DNA from: Suillus spraguei
Taxonomy: Eukaryota; Basidiomycota; Agaricomycetes; Boletales; Suillaceae
DNA length: 64,000 nt
NCBI GenBank assembly: GCA_016800925.1
Contig: JABCPU010000143.1
Location: forward strand, 1 to 64,000
Reading direction: 5' to 3'
Position 1 is the first letter of the stretch. Every line of letters starts with the position of its first letter. Below the pieces are notes generated by a model. It had not been told where the DNA came from, ran no database searches, and was given only the letters and a program-made list of their open reading frames with translations. A program made the position numbers and the translations under genes. Below are positions 20,533 to 33,566 of the stretch, one piece after another.

Positions 20533-22443
20533 TGCCCAACCAATACAAACCAACTCGTGCGTATCTTTTTGATGATTTCAGACTTCGTCATTGACAATCG
20601 GCCCTAGCACCCCTTGATGAGATTGCACCTCACATCCTTCAGTTATGGAAGGCACGTCAAACAGACAAACAGATTGTAGATGGTTTGCGGAAACATTTTG
20701 ACACTGAACGTTATGGACTTGGGTGAGTACTTTCTACACTATCTCAGACATTCCAAGTCACAGCACTGACTCGCTCGCTCAAGGCTTACAAAATTTGTAG
20801 AGATCCGTCTTAGCATGGGTCTTCGACGAACTCATCAGCAAGGGCACACCATTGAATCCATTCGCGAAGCCATGCTTGACCTACGTCAATTTTATCCCAA
20901 TGCCGGAGCAAGGGAGATGATCAGCCTCCTGTTCCATGAAAAAGGCATGAGTGTAGCCAGGTACATATGTTTCGTTTTTTGTCACTTCAATGGCAGCAAG
21001 CGCAACTCATTTGGAACTTATACAGGACTGTAGTACGAGCTTATTTCGCAGCTTATGAGCCAGACCTTGTGCGGGAGCAGAAGGCACAACGTTTGAAAAG
21101 GAAACGTTTTTGGGCTGCAGGGGTCAACGACTTATTTGCCGTAGATCAACATGATAAATGGTTAAGATTCGGTCTCGCACTGCACACTGGAATTGAGCCA
21201 TTCTCAGGGCGCATCCTCTGGATCCATGTCTGGCATTCTAACAGGAACCCACAGCTTATCCTCAGTTACTACTTAGATACCATTCAGACTCTCGGTCGTA
21301 AGTATTTCTATCCTATTAGTCACTTGAATGATTCACAAGATTATTTTAGATATGCCTATGGTAACACAAAGCGACCCAGGTACTGAGAACTACGGTATTG
21401 CAAATGCCCACACCATGCTACGGCAATGGCATGACCCTGCATTGCAAGGCACACTTCAGCATCGTTGGATGCGAACGAAGAAGAACGTAATGCCTGAGAT
21501 TACATGGTCGCAGCTACGTAGACGTTTTACTCCCGGCTTCGAATCAATACTGGACCGAGGAGTCAATGAAGGTTGGTATGACAGTAGCAACACGCTCCAA
21601 GTGTAAGTTTTCTGTTCATGATGCTGGTGATATATTAAATATTAATCATTGCCACTTCAGAATGGTATTCCGTTGGGTCTTCATTCCTTGGCTACAGCGC
21701 GAACTTGATGCATACCAGGACCGCGTGAACAACACAGCGAAGCGGCGTGATCACAACAAGGTACTTCCCCATGGTGTCCCCAATCTCATCTACAACACGC
21801 CCGAAGATTTCGGGGCTCTTGACTTCAAGGTACGTCATCATGTATCCTCCTTCTAGGTTTCTTTTCCTCACGTTTTTGTTATCATCAGATCACTGTCGAA
21901 CAAGATGCTATTGACCACGTTTGGGGAGTCTACATTAATCCAAGCCATCCCGTCTTTGACCTTGTGCCTCCCAACCTGAACGATTATATCCAACTGTGCT
22001 ATGAAGAAATAGGCTGTCCCATCGTTGACTGTGACTCAGCATGGACTGTCTATCATGATTTGCTCGATAAGCTCCAGCATGGCAACAACTCCGCGCTCCT
22101 TGATGTCTCTGATGAATATTCAGATGAGGAACTGGAGGATTTACCGCTGCTCAATAACCATCAAGATCTGCCATTCAACGAGGATGGCTACTATATGGGT
22201 GGTGTTGGCGGTGGATTAGGGCTGGGTAAGACACTGCATGACTCTCCTTTCGACACTCTCAATTGACATCTCATATCAGATACGGTACACCATCAACAGT
22301 TGGATAGCCTCATCGAAGAGGATGAGCCTGATGTTTCTGTTGATGGAGATGTCGACCTTATAGGGCTCGATCACAATGGTCTTGTTGTTTGGGATTTCTC
22401 CGATAACGAAAGTGATGAGATTAGCATCGCTGATCAATGGTAG
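20533..22443 (+). CDS. Integrase-core (DDE) domain protein, probable domesticated or transposon-borne gene; one premature stop
   Basis: Seven exons join across GT-AG introns 20723-20783, 20961-21025, 21298-21349, 21603-21660, 21830-21888 and 22226-22279. The product belongs to the basidiomycete 'integrase core domain' family. A helix-turn-helix-like N-terminus (WKARQTDKQIVDGLRKHF, then SIREAMLDL) precedes an RNase H-like fold with VNDLFAVDQHDKW (Asp) and VTQSDPGTENYG (Asp). RWMRTKKNVMPEI, VFIPWLQREL and NNTAKRRDHNKVLPHG follow. The acidic C-terminus ends DNESDEISIADQW. A TGA at 20592-20594 lies in frame after DFRLRH. Either it is a C-to-T lesion or translation starts later. All other exons are open. 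Members resemble IS3/retroviral-type integrases, and their activity in fungi is not established. Confidence 0.8.
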
Positions 22444-22790
22444 CCTACAGACTACATTTTATATATAAATCTACATCATGTGACGCACTAAATGGACGCA
22501 CAGGGTGTTCGCATGTTTGTGAATGGCTGGTTTGAAGTTGATTCTGTAGATGAAAGTTACGACACTGAGTGCTATGTTTGTTCATCGTCTGTTCTTATAT
22601 TTCTTGCAGCCGAAGCTCCTGCGCACGCATTATAATTAAAGGTCGATGAAATTTAGATTTTTGAACAGTCGTGAGTCGCACGGGGTGTCCGGAGGCCAAC
22701 AGAAGCTACTTGCCTTACTAGGAAGGTTCTGAGAAGTAGAAGACTTGGAAACAGAGCACGGTGGTCTGGCTTTCCATAGTGTACAGTACA

Positions 22791-23030
22791 CTACGGCCCA
22801 TCTAGCGCGGAATCTATCGTAAAGCAGCGTTGTTGTATTCTGCTTCTCAACTTTACGACTGTGATCCTATGTAACCCAAAATATACATTATCAAGCACAC
22901 CATACAACACTAGTGTTGTGTCAATATGCTTGTGCCCTGCTTCAAGCGCAGTCAGCAGCCAAGAAGACGCTTGTGCTAGCTCTTTCAAGTCGGTGCTGGG
23001 ATCAATCCATAATCCGATTGCTAAAAACAT
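22791..23030 (-). pseudogene. Aldo-keto reductase fragment (N-terminal exon)
   Basis: The minus-strand stretch reads AIGLWIDPSTDLKELAQAS and ends TALEAGHKHIDTTLVLYG. This resembles the first strand-helix unit of aldo-keto reductases, whose usual form has GLGTW and a GYRHIDTA motif carrying the catalytic-site Asp. No later AKR motifs follow downstream on this strand, so it appears to be a truncated remnant. The match is short and could be fortuitous. Confidence 0.38.
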
Positions 23031-23781
23031 CAGTTCATATCACATTAGGTATGTCTATGAACCCACCGATGCATGGCTTACTTTCCCCGTTATTCAACTG
23101 CAGTAACTTCATTCACTTCAAGCAATTTGAAAATGAATCGTGACGTGGCAGTCCGACTGCCACGCACAGTCTGGTCCGATATATACGGGTCGCTACATAT
23201 AGCATAAGCTTGATGAAGCTTCAAGCTCAACGTTGCAACCACCAGCCAGCGCTCACCGGTGCACCGGCGTTCACCACAGTACACCCCCCGGCCAGTGCTT
23301 ACGTGAAGTGGAGAACTGCGCAGCCATGGTGCCACATATTTTAATCCATATTCAAATGTACTAGCAAGTAATTCTGGATGGCAGGAGAGTAACAAATCAA
23401 AATGCAGGCACTCATCAAACGCAGTGCGACATAATACCATATCTCGTGGCTGCGACGATAAAGGGGTACCCAACGATAGATAAGCAGGAATAAGCCCCGA
23501 TGCATATAGAGCTTAGGGTCTACGACCCCCAAAAAACAATAAAGTGGTAATGAAAAAGGTACCCAAATAGTGAGCGCTGTTCCCCTAAACACAACACAGA
23601 GAGGATGACACTACGCGGAGTGCAAAGACACAAATGCACGATTTTTCTCTTTCTCACTGATAGATAACAAATCGGGTTGAACTTCCCCCACACCGAGCCG
23701 AGCTTTGGTTTCGGCATCGAGGTTGGACATGGGTCCATGATAATGCCGATGCGCGCTGGATGGTCGTAATTTGTGAGATTG
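23031..23781. other. No gene recognised
   Basis: Several short open frames are present on both strands, but none shows a domain, splice structure or composition that I can support. The stretch lies between the aldo-keto reductase fragment and the 3' end of the minus-strand permease. Confidence 0.5.
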
Positions 23782-25976
23782 TTAAACATACACCACTGAA
23801 TTAACAACTTGCCTGAGAACATACCACACCCTAGCCCGATGTCATGCGACAATTAGTCATACTAAACTTGAAACAAAATTAGTTTGTACTCACCCGCTAA
23901 GAAAAATAACTCCGGCGACAATCACGGACGCGTAATTCATGTTGATCTTAGTGACAGGGAACTCTGTGGGCAGCGAGAAAATGACGCTGACAAAAAGCGT
24001 CCAGCTTATGCAAGTAACATTTGCTGCCAAACCAAGGAGACCTGGTCCCATGTAAAACGGTCCCGGGCGGAAATTCACGTCCGGGTGATTTGCGTAGACA
24101 CGACGCCTAAAATTTTGCCCTTGGTTAATCAACCGATATGAACGATGAAACCTTCTCACAAGAATATCGGAATGATATAACTCAAATCGAGCGCAATAGC
24201 AGTGAGCGCAAAGATGGCATTCGCGGCAATCGGGGAAGCTAGGTCGAGGAGACCTGGAATGATGGACAAGAGAGTAGTCAACAAGATAGCACGCAGGGGT
24301 GTTTTTGTAAAATCGGCTACATGACCAAAGTATCCGTTGTCGGGGAGACCTGAGGATATAATTAGAATATGTAATATTAATATTTCCCGGACACTGTTTG
24401 TTACTCACCGTGATCACGACTGAAAGCGTAGAGCATACGAGAGCATGCCTGCAGTGCCGTCTGTACAACGAAAAATGCTGTGAGGCACACAAAACTCTTG
24501 TTACGCAATCAGCCTGATCCAGCAGTACGTATCAAATAAAGAGAATAACTACCCAAAGGAAAAGCGCCACTTTTGTGCCCATGCGCAAAGCCATGATCTG
24601 TGACGTAGTGAGCTCATCCGCTTACAATCCATAACTCATGCCATACCTGCAAGAATGCAGATCCAGATACTCCTGGCAGATTTTCTCTGATTGTATTCAT
24701 GAAAGGTGGCAAGGGTAAACAATGTGTGAAACTTACATTGGACCTGAACACAGCATGAGGACAATATTCAATAGCCATCCCAATATCCCGGTCCCAATGA
24801 CTGGATTTTTGTTTGATACTGTTACGAATTATCTGAAGGTCCAAGCTTACCAGCAATGAATATTGCAGCAGGCGCTGGAAGGCAAGGTATGAGAACTCTA
24901 TGGATGTTCTGCAATGATCCGACGTACCTGCGTACGCAGCACGACGAACTTCTTCGCTGAGATTGAAGATGCATTAACTAGGTACTAAACGTTCATGAAG
25001 AGTACATACGAAATATGAGCGGTCGCGTCGTAATCCTGTTACATGATTCAAATCGAAATCGAAATTCAGAAATTGTCTAATCTTACCGTCATCTAATTAC
25101 ATTTTGGGGTAAGTAAGGGTTATGAATGATTGCCTTGTCACGCACCGTCCACTGTACGCTCAATAAACCCAGCAAAAAAGCGATGCCATTATTCCAACCC
25201 CCCGTTTGATTCACAATTCCTTGACTTCCAAACACGTAGGCCGCTGAATGCATCTCTGAACGAGGCGTGATCGCTAGCAAAACAATGATGATAACGATAG
25301 TTGCACCGAGGTTCACGAACACAAAGCTTCTGGTAGCGAAAGCCAGGTACCGTGTCGCAAACGTATTCAAGAATCCATGGACAACAAGAAGACCAGCGAA
25401 CAATCCAACTGTCTTCCCTTGCGTCAACTGAAATGTCGGAGAAGATAGTGACACTGCAGCCCATATCATGTTTGCAAGTCCGAATTCCGTTGATGATATT
25501 CCCGCAATCTGACCAAGGAGGTTTAACCACCCAACAATCCAGCCTACTATTGCGCGATGGGATTTCGGACAGAGTTGAGCTGATGCTGTATAAAGCCCTC
25601 CGCATGTAGGAAATGCAGAGACTATCTCCGCGATGCTGGACCCAAGCATAAAGCACATACATGACCCAAGTAACCAGCACCATGTAACCTGGAATCGAGG
25701 TTCTTTCGACGCCTTAAAAAAAGTAGCCTTAGGTTACGACGTACGGAAGTAGGACCTCCAAGTAACAGTGGAGTGTTGAGAGTCGTAGCGATACTTGAAC
25801 ACAATCCCTGTAATTTAAATTTGAAATAAGACTGGAACCATGAAAACTGAACACACCATGATACTGAATGCAAAGCTGATAGTGGCAAGATTCGAGAACT
25901 CGCGCCGGAAGGAAGGCTTGTAGCCAAGGGCCTCCAGGCGCCGGTCATCATCATCCGAGTAAGTTGTGCTGGGCAT
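23782..25976 (-). CDS. APC-family amino acid/GABA/choline permease
   Basis: The start is ATG 25976-25974 (MPSTTYSDDDDRRLEALGYK). Reading continues through about a dozen GT-AG introns. The product has the LEALGYKPSFRREFSNLATI entry motif, the first membrane helices (SFAFSIMGLCSSIATTLNTP), CGGLYTASAQLCPKSHRAI, GLANMIWAAV and LLGLLSVQWT. After DYDATAHIS come LLNIVLMLCSGP, FVCLTAFFVVQTALQACSR, MLYAFSRDHG, ASPIAANAIFALTAIALDLS, ANHPDVNFRPGPFYMG and ISWTLFVSVIFSLPTEFPV, then a short tail ending near 23782. This is the layout of 12-helix plasma- or vacuolar-membrane APC transporters. No frame break was found. It belongs to a different subgroup from the permease array at 44-64 kb. The last exon (GVWYVLRQVV...) is less certain. 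Confidence 0.85.
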
Positions 25977-26827
25977 AGGAGTGCGTAAATGTAGAAGTTG
26001 ACCAGATGTAAAATGAATGAATGAGCCTTAAAACTTAATGAACTTCGGGGCTGTGTGGACCGTTATCCGATAAGGTGAAATTTGGTTACCATATGATATG
26101 CATGTATGATAAAAAATTCCTGGTGGATTTGGGGTGGATTATAACTTATTCCGCATGTAACACTTGCCAGCTGACCGCGGCGGCCATTCGATAAAGTAAT
26201 AGATATTTTAAAAGTGAGTGTAGAGAGTAGTGTGCCAGCAATATTAGGCGCTTGAATACTATGTGCCTGGAGATGGAGCAAATGATAAACGCTACGCTCG
26301 GAGGTACTGACTAAGCTGCGCGAATGATGGCAAAAGCACGCATCTCCCATGCATCAATTCTGTCCACCTTGTCATCCTCAGGTGCCGTGTATTTACCGGG
26401 CATACCTAGAATAAACAGCCGAGGGATATATTATGGTGTTCCGAACACGGAAAACGCGTCCCGTCATCGTGAAAACATCCAAGAACGATACTGTGCCCCA
26501 TTAGCCCACGGTGTGGTTTTTTATGGGGCACTTCGTCCTACAGGATTCTGCAAAAAAAAACAGCGTGCCCTACCGAACCCTCTGGACTCCCGTAAGGCAC
26601 AACATACTCATCCGAAACGCAGGAATGATTTTGTTCGCGGTCGACAGTCGACTCAAGCACACTTTCAAGTTAAATTAGTGTCGGCATTGATGTAAATCAG
26701 CGCACAAAGACTTACCAGGCGTGTTTTTGCGAAATCGTCTCGAAGCGCAGGGCAGATTATACTACGTGCTTCACGTAGCTAGCTACAATTTTTCCTTATC
26801 AAAAACGGCGCGAAGCCATTGTTTTCC

Positions 26828-26865
<38 letters not shown>

Positions 26866-27625
26866 TTCTTGGAATTCAACAATGATAAAGTTAAAGTACA
26901 AAGAGGAAGGCCAAGGGAGACTGCAAAAAGACAGTCAAAGGCAAGTGCTGACTTGCCGAAAATAGTAAGTTTGAATTGAAATTATTTATATCTTTTCGCT
27001 CACGTGAGGCCATAGCGAAAGCCCCATGTTGCCGTTGCTCCACCTCAATCTTATCTGCTCTACTCCGCCACGGTGTGCAGCACTGCAAAACACGTGTACT
27101 GACCTCCATTCTGTATTGAGTATTCAGAATGCGTCCATGTCATTTCTATTTGCTTTACCGGATGATGTCCCCATTTTTACATTTAGAACTAACACCATCA
27201 GCTTCCACCAAAAATAATATTTCTCTCACGCAATGCTTGCGCTGTAATTATATTTGATTGGTTCAGCAGTGACTCCCAGGACTCAAGGACTACTCTATAT
27301 TCATAACAGACCCTTTGATTATTTTGCGCAGTGTGAAGATGCATACCCAGCGATCAGGTGAAGGAACTGGAATGATTAACTGCACCGCTTTCACAGCAAT
27401 ATTGTATACTTAAGCAGGGCTCGTGGACGCTTGCCACTTGGTATATTTCCTTGACCAAGCCACTGTCGGTTAACCGGAGGTAGAAACATGTGCATCACCC
27501 TGTGATCCATGCAATCACCGACATGATTTATTGTGTTTGACTTCACCAGTCTCACCGCTCAGCCTGTCAGGTGACAATCAGAAGGTGTGTTCAAGGAGGG
27601 AGATGGTCTCACCATTGAAACCATG
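25977..27625. other. Intergenic, no gene recognised; contains a TTC microsatellite
   Basis: It includes the 5' side of the minus-strand permease. Positions 26827-26871 are a nearly pure (TTC)n tract interrupted by two CCTC steps. Scattered open frames (for example 26324-26695 plus) have no recognisable domain. Confidence 0.5.
26827..26871. repeat. (TTC)n microsatellite
   Basis: About 45 bp of TTC/CTT trinucleotides with two interruptions, in intergenic sequence. Confidence 0.9.
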
Positions 27626-29070
27626 CTAGATTACTGGTACAGCGCCGCCGGGTACGAAGGATGCCCTTTGTGACAATTCAAATTCCAAATCAGTTTGGTC
27701 GTACTCGGTCGAGTACGATATAGGAGCCACTTCCAGTGAGTGACGACTAAGCTTCCACAAGTCAAGTTGCATTCGAGTTGCAAGAAGACCCTGCGCCACG
27801 ATCTGTGACCTGAAAACAGTAGGTATGGACGAACTTCTCATTGAAGATATCTCACACTTCAAGCGCTGGGCCATAATAACCCTGTGGAACCACGAGGTTA
27901 TTTCATAAGTTGAGAATTCCTAGGCATTAGGGATACATACCGGAACAAAGCAGATTGTAGCGATGTTGACTACGGTGAATACTGCAAAAGATCAATTTTT
28001 ATATCAACGTTGTCGTATTTGCTCACATAACCCAGCAAGGATATAGCCCATACTGTATTGTGACATCAATGTTAAAAGCCGGCAGCCTTGTGTGGCACGG
28101 TAGAATCTGATCATTCTGTAAAAGGTGAGACCAACAATCTCTGCGCAAGAATTGTGGTTTTAGTTGTAATTCCAGGTTAGGCCATGCATGACGGACCAAT
28201 TTCAAGAAGCAACAAAACGATATAAGGTAAAATAATGAAATGGGCCGATATCGGAGTACTGGAGTAACAACTTGGTGTGACTGCAAGAGTCCTGAGATAA
28301 GTAGTGACTTGATCTTGGCCAAAGGACGTACAATTAGCCATTTTCAGTTGTAGCCCGTATTCCACTACTAGTATGACTGTCCCACAGAAAAAAATCTATC
28401 AAAGTTGAAAGTAAGGAGATTTTTAAAAACTTTTTCTTCTTTTATCTGGGAAATACTCACCAGATACATTACCAATAACGCTATTCGAACACGTCGATCA
28501 CAGTTCCATAACGCATACGTTCGTATGACAAAGATATCTAGATGTATGCTGACTTTAGTGATGTTTATCGGATAAAATGTATCCCTTACATTCCGCGCAT
28601 AGCAGGATAATCACAAGGAATACTATCACCATCGGTCAGCGGGCCAGTAGATTATGGAGACTCCGCGCACTAACGCATGTTAATTTCAGCAAGCCATGGG
28701 CAAGCCTCGCACAATCGTAAGTTAAACTTGTCTAGCGTTTTTTAGTCGCACGCATACCTCAACGTCCGGTGAAAGGGTCACTGCGAACAGTATGTCTCGC
28801 TCAGTGAGTTGCGAGATTAATACAACGATCAACGTACTTCGAATGTGCAGGGCGCATATTACGAAGGGTGTGTAACGACATCCAAGAAATAGCCCTTTCG
28901 CCAGTGTCATTCGAGAACGCAAGAGGTAGTCAAGCTGTTGGGGTTCTAGACCAACCGCACCACTACATGGGATATATTGCGTACCTCGTCGGCCAGGTTG
29001 GTCACCAAATCGTACACCTAGTCAGAGCGTACAATATTGACATCTGTTTCACTCTGTCAACATCATAGGA
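27626..29070 (-). CDS. DUF6533-type seven-helix membrane protein (fungal), gene model approximate
   Basis: Minus-strand exons in order read VYDLVTNLADE, then LRSRMTLAKGLFLGCRYTPF, then DIFVIRTYALWNCDRRVRIA followed by LLVMYL, then CAEIVGLTFYRMIRFYRATQ and GCRLLTLMSQYSMGYILAG, then FAVFTVVNIATICFVP. The end reads AQGLLATRMQLDLWKL followed by a polar tail that stops at 27626. The string 'YD.L..L.DEV ... W/R.R.TL.K.LFL..RY.PF ... RTYALW...RRV ... R.H' is characteristic of DUF6533 proteins. These are agaricomycete integral membrane proteins of unknown function with large families. Several introns are needed and not all junctions were resolved. Whether the gene is intact is unclear. Confidence 0.6.
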
Positions 29071-30429
29071 TAACGCACCACACTCATCACAAGGACGGCT
29101 TTCAGCAAGTTTTTTAAGCATGATGGGCTGCCCAAGATGGAACATCTTATTCACCTACGACATTCTGTGGACGCATTAAGGGCCGTCAGTTGGAGTACCA
29201 CGAGAAAGACTGGATGGCATTCACATTTAGACCTCGAGGTGCCGGCTGTGTAATTTGAACCGCAGCAGAGAGGGCGTAATAATGATTCATGGGAATAGAG
29301 TGAATGTGCGCGACACTCACAAGAAACTTTTATCGATTGCCAGCACTCAGGCCTGCAGGGTTGGGTGTTGAGGTGCAACTTCGCTGTGTATGGAATAATA
29401 AATTATGGTTTGCCAGACATGACACGGACAATCCGTCACGTAACATTTGTAGTCATGGGCTTAAGTTATTGCCTGAGTTACATCAGTGGCGTGGTCAACC
29501 AATTAAAATCGTTCATCATGAAGTTAGCATATTGTGTGATTCGCGACTGCTAGGCTTGATCAGAGAATCAAGCCGGCATGAATCAAGCTGAGTTAGCACT
29601 GCCAGAGCGGGCCATGGATCAAGTCACTGGTCCAATCCAGCATCGTCTCCACACGGAGAGTCAAAGACACCCAGTTGATCAGGGTTCCATGGTGGCACGT
29701 GGGTGAGTTTTAGGGTCCGGATATGCTAAAGGCCACCAGATCTAAGATTTTTGAAGTTTCTATCCCCTTCCCCAACCGTAAACTACCCTTCTGGTGGGAA
29801 GTTATGATAGAGGATGGGCGAAAATGTACGTGCAAGTGAATGGACAAAAGAAATGCTTGCCACTCAGCTGGAAGTGCATGACGATCAGGAACTGGCACCT
29901 TTCACTATATGTGGAGACCGGGTACTAAAAGATGATGGCATCATGGGCCGCCTAAGGTTTCTTGTGACCGGTTGCGGTAACTTTTATAGCGCGCAGCAGG
30001 GAGAGTCACAGGATAGAACTAGAGAATACAAGACAAAGTTTACCGGCCCTGGAGCCAAGGATCGAAATAAACATTTGACCTATTGCTCGACTGGTCTACA
30101 TCAGGAACATGTGATACCTTACGAACCTCTTCGACCACGTTGACAGGGATGTGAAAGGTCAACGAGTGGCCCGGATGCAGGGTCAATGTGCTGGCCACCA
30201 GAAACAAAGGAATCTCACTATGGTGTTGCTATGATTTTACAAGATACGTAGACGCTGACGAGAACAGGCACATGACTTGCATCATGGGTGGCCCACATGT
30301 CATTGGAACATCAGCAGTACTGCGAACAGGGTTCAGCACCAGTGAGAATTACACCAAAACTATGGACTGCTCCCCCTAAATAGTATTGCAATTAATTTAC
30401 TTTAATGTAGTATGGACGATAGTCACCTC
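29071..30429. other. Intergenic; one unrecognised ORF
   Basis: The longest frame (29814-30143, plus, 109 codons from ATG) is hydrophilic with no motif that I recognise and no supporting splice pattern. Other frames overlap each other on both strands. No feature is supported. Confidence 0.4.
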
Positions 30430-33234
30430 TCATTGGACATCCTCTCTCACAGGGACCCGTGCTCCAAGGACAGCTTCCCTACGAGTTCTCAGCGCTCCCT
30501 CATACGCCTTACACGCCCACTTGAGAAATCCCACTTCTTTGCCCCTACCCTGTTCCACTAAACGGGTATGCAACAATTCCACATCCGCAAAACTCAGCAA
30601 AGGTGGCACACGCTCGTCAGGTGGACCAACAGCTGATGTGAGGCGCACGAGAGGACGAGGCGTAGCAGATGAATTACTGAGAACCGTACGCGTCGAAAGG
30701 ATGGGTGGTTTTGCAAAGAGGGTAATTCTACGTTTTTTCGTGTCATCTTGGCTGGAAGCATCTACATGAGTAGACGATGGATTGCGGGCTGGAGGCAGTA
30801 GCCCGGTTGGAGGATAACGCGACATAAACGTGCGGACTAGCGCAATTGCACGGTCGACGTTATTATTTCTGGGCGAGGGAATTAGTATAACCATAAACGT
30901 TGAAAAATATAATACTAACAGGAGAAGAACTCTTCTGACAGCAGTATGTGCTCTCTCAACTAGTCTAGCAGTCATTGTTGTCTCTGTGACCCCATTGACC
31001 CACTTGCGCTCAAGCTCTTCCCAGTGCGCCCATAGCTCATCTGCCCATTTTCCTGCAATGTGACGTTCATGCGGCCTTGAAAGTGCGCACTTCTCGAGGG
31101 CATCAACATAAGTGCGTGAATCACCCACAAGGCCAATACCACGAGAAGACAACAGCCTCTCAAATATATCGCGCGCACTTTCGATACTCGCATGCGAGTA
31201 ATATACGGACATGTATGCATTGAGGAGGCGTGGTGTAAGTGTGACATTGAACTTTCCAGCGAGGGGGCCAGGAGGTATGTCAGATGATGAATGAGAGATA
31301 GGGTTGGTATCACGAAGAATTCTGTCGAAGAGAGCCCTGGCCTCTGCGATGACCTCACCCGGTGATTGGGGCGGGAGGTGTGTAAATGAAGGCATGGTAT
31401 CCGTATGCGATAAATCGGTTGGAACTGCATCGGAGTCGGAAGAAACATCTGCAGATACTGAGGGCAAGTCTGATGAACGCTCAGTAGCGCTTGCTAGCGG
31501 TTCCCCTTGGTCTGGGAGGACAGTTGGTGCCTCAACCGCTACGTCGTCCACGATCCTGGTTGCACCCCTTTTGAATGGGGGTCTATACGAGGCATAAGCA
31601 TGGAACATGTGCTGCATCATCTCTTCATTCAATCCCTCAGCTCTTACAGCTTCTGCCAGAATCCATCTGGCGCGCCCCAAATCACCCACACGCTTACAGC
31701 CATCCAGCAGAGCTGTCCAAGTACGCGGCCCACCAACCCCTTGAAGGTCCTCACCACCAATTTCAGAAGAGCCACCTCCGAAGCGGTCGCGCATTTGCCG
31801 CGCAAACCTGATAGCCTCAGAGACCCATTCTCCTCCAGCCTTCGCACAAGCGCGGATCACTGCGTCGTATGCCCCTTTGGTCGGCACAATTCCAGCGTCG
31901 AGCATCTCAGTCCACAGGTCTAGAGCACGCTCGGGTTCGGGAGATAAGGGAGCTGAAGCACAAGCGCGGATCATCAATGCGTAGAGATAAGCATCTGGGG
32001 TCGGGTGCACAACATAGCGCATGTGCGCAAAAAGGTCCCAAGCTTGTGAATATGCAGCCAGTCTTCCTAATGGTACATCCGGTGTTGAGGATATTGAAGG
32101 AGGTGAAGGAGAAGAACGGACGGAGAACAGGGAAGATATAATACGTGTATAGGACTTCATGGGGGCATGGAGCCCAGAAGTCTCATACATGTGCAGAAGG
32201 TCGATTGCACGAGTAGGAAATGCGCGCGACGCAAATACACCCGGGTCACGCAGGTACGACTTAATATGCAGATCTCGTTGAGTCTCAGAAGGTTTGCCTA
32301 TGTGTAACTACAGTCAATCACAGCTGTAAGTGCATGAATGGAATACGAACCGGTTAAGATATCTGCCATAAATCTTTCAAGTCGTTCTATATTTCCATGC
32401 AATGCGTGATATCCAAGTACCGTGTTGATGATATCTTCGGGCGGTGTGATACCGGAAAGCTGAGCTGTTCATGAGTATCTGGAGACGAGATAAAATTATG
32501 ATAACAACCTTCACAGACTCTACTGCACTTTCCGCGCTGCCCAAGTCTCCATCGCGTATCTATAAAGTCTGTAAGATGCTTGACTCCACCGTTGAAGTTT
32601 TAAAACGCACATAAGCGCAGACCTGTTGTCTCACTTCAATCATAGCTGGTGTATCTTCGTCTTCCTCAGAGGACTTCACGACCTCCACAGGTTCTTGAGC
32701 GAGTGGTACTTCCAGCAAGTCTTCATACACTGATAATAGCTCGTCATCCGTGTAACGAGGCGCTGCTTCTGACACCAGAGTTGCCTCCAACTGAACAAAG
32801 CATCAAAAAATGTACAGGGATAGTTGCATTCAAAAGTAAAGGCCCACCGACTGGGAGTCCAAGACATCTGATGGTACTTGTATGCTTTGTAACGCAAGAA
32901 CCCTCTTTTCGAGCTCGGACATTGGGGATGTAAAGCTTTTGGGCAACTTGAACACAGCAGAAGAGTCCAATTTTCTAGAGTCCCTGGTTGTCAAAGCGCC
33001 TGGTGTTCTGCGGCGTGCGCGCCGCCTGGGATGCATGAGCTTAGACGACTGATATAAAATGACAACTCACCTAGAAAAGACGTTTTTATCCTCGGCGGGC
33101 TCAAAAGACGGCGCAGGAGATGGCGCAAGGGCTATCGCCTGGTGTAAGTTCCGTGAGTGGCATCCCCACCTTACTGATTGGACATGAGCAAGGCTAAAAT
33201 CGAGTAGACCGAGGGGGAGGATAGTCTTTTGCAT
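30430..33234 (-). CDS. Pentatricopeptide-repeat-like (PPR) protein, probably mitochondrial
   Basis: The start is ATG 33234-33232. A basic N-terminus rich in Arg and Ser (QSVRWGCHSRNLHQ, then RRARRRTPGALTTRDSRKL) suits mitochondrial import. Later exons carry helical-pair repeats such as AAYSQAWDLFAHMRYVVHPT, PDAYLYALMIRACAS, RALDLWTEMLDAGIVPTKGA, YDAVIRACAKAGG and RTWTALLDGCKRVGDLGRAR. These have the PPR pattern of about 35 residues. The C-terminal part has LLNAYMSVYYSHASIESARD and FADVELLHTRLVEQGRGKEV. Introns include 30869-30919 (51 bp, GTTAGT...CAG), which is a multiple of three without a stop. PPR proteins bind organelle RNA, and the exact target is unknown. It is divergent from the HRI1-like gene, with 332 bp between starts. 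Confidence 0.75.
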
Positions 33235-33566
33235 GGCATATGTCACGCAAATCAGACACTACTTTAGATAAATGTCTAGCACGCGCTCGATATTTAAATG
33301 ATCGTAAGGGCAGCTTAAGTAGTAGAAATTGACCAGTGAGTTGGTGACCGCGCAAGAGCGCGAAAAAGTCTGGAGGTCACGTGACTATTAATTCAGAAGA
33401 TTATAAATAAACAATTCAACAAATATGTGCTGCTTAAGCCCCATATGGTGTCTTGATAAAAAGCCCAAGATCAAAGAATGTTACTTGCATGTGACTTTGC
33501 TCACTCGAATAATTGTGTCCTCAAATCACTTGTTCGGTTGTAGCCGGTCCTTGACTCTTTACAACG

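Noticed and set aside
30830..31923. Several plus-strand frames within the PPR gene
   Set aside because: They lie opposite the long minus-strand coding exon and have no splice signals or motifs.
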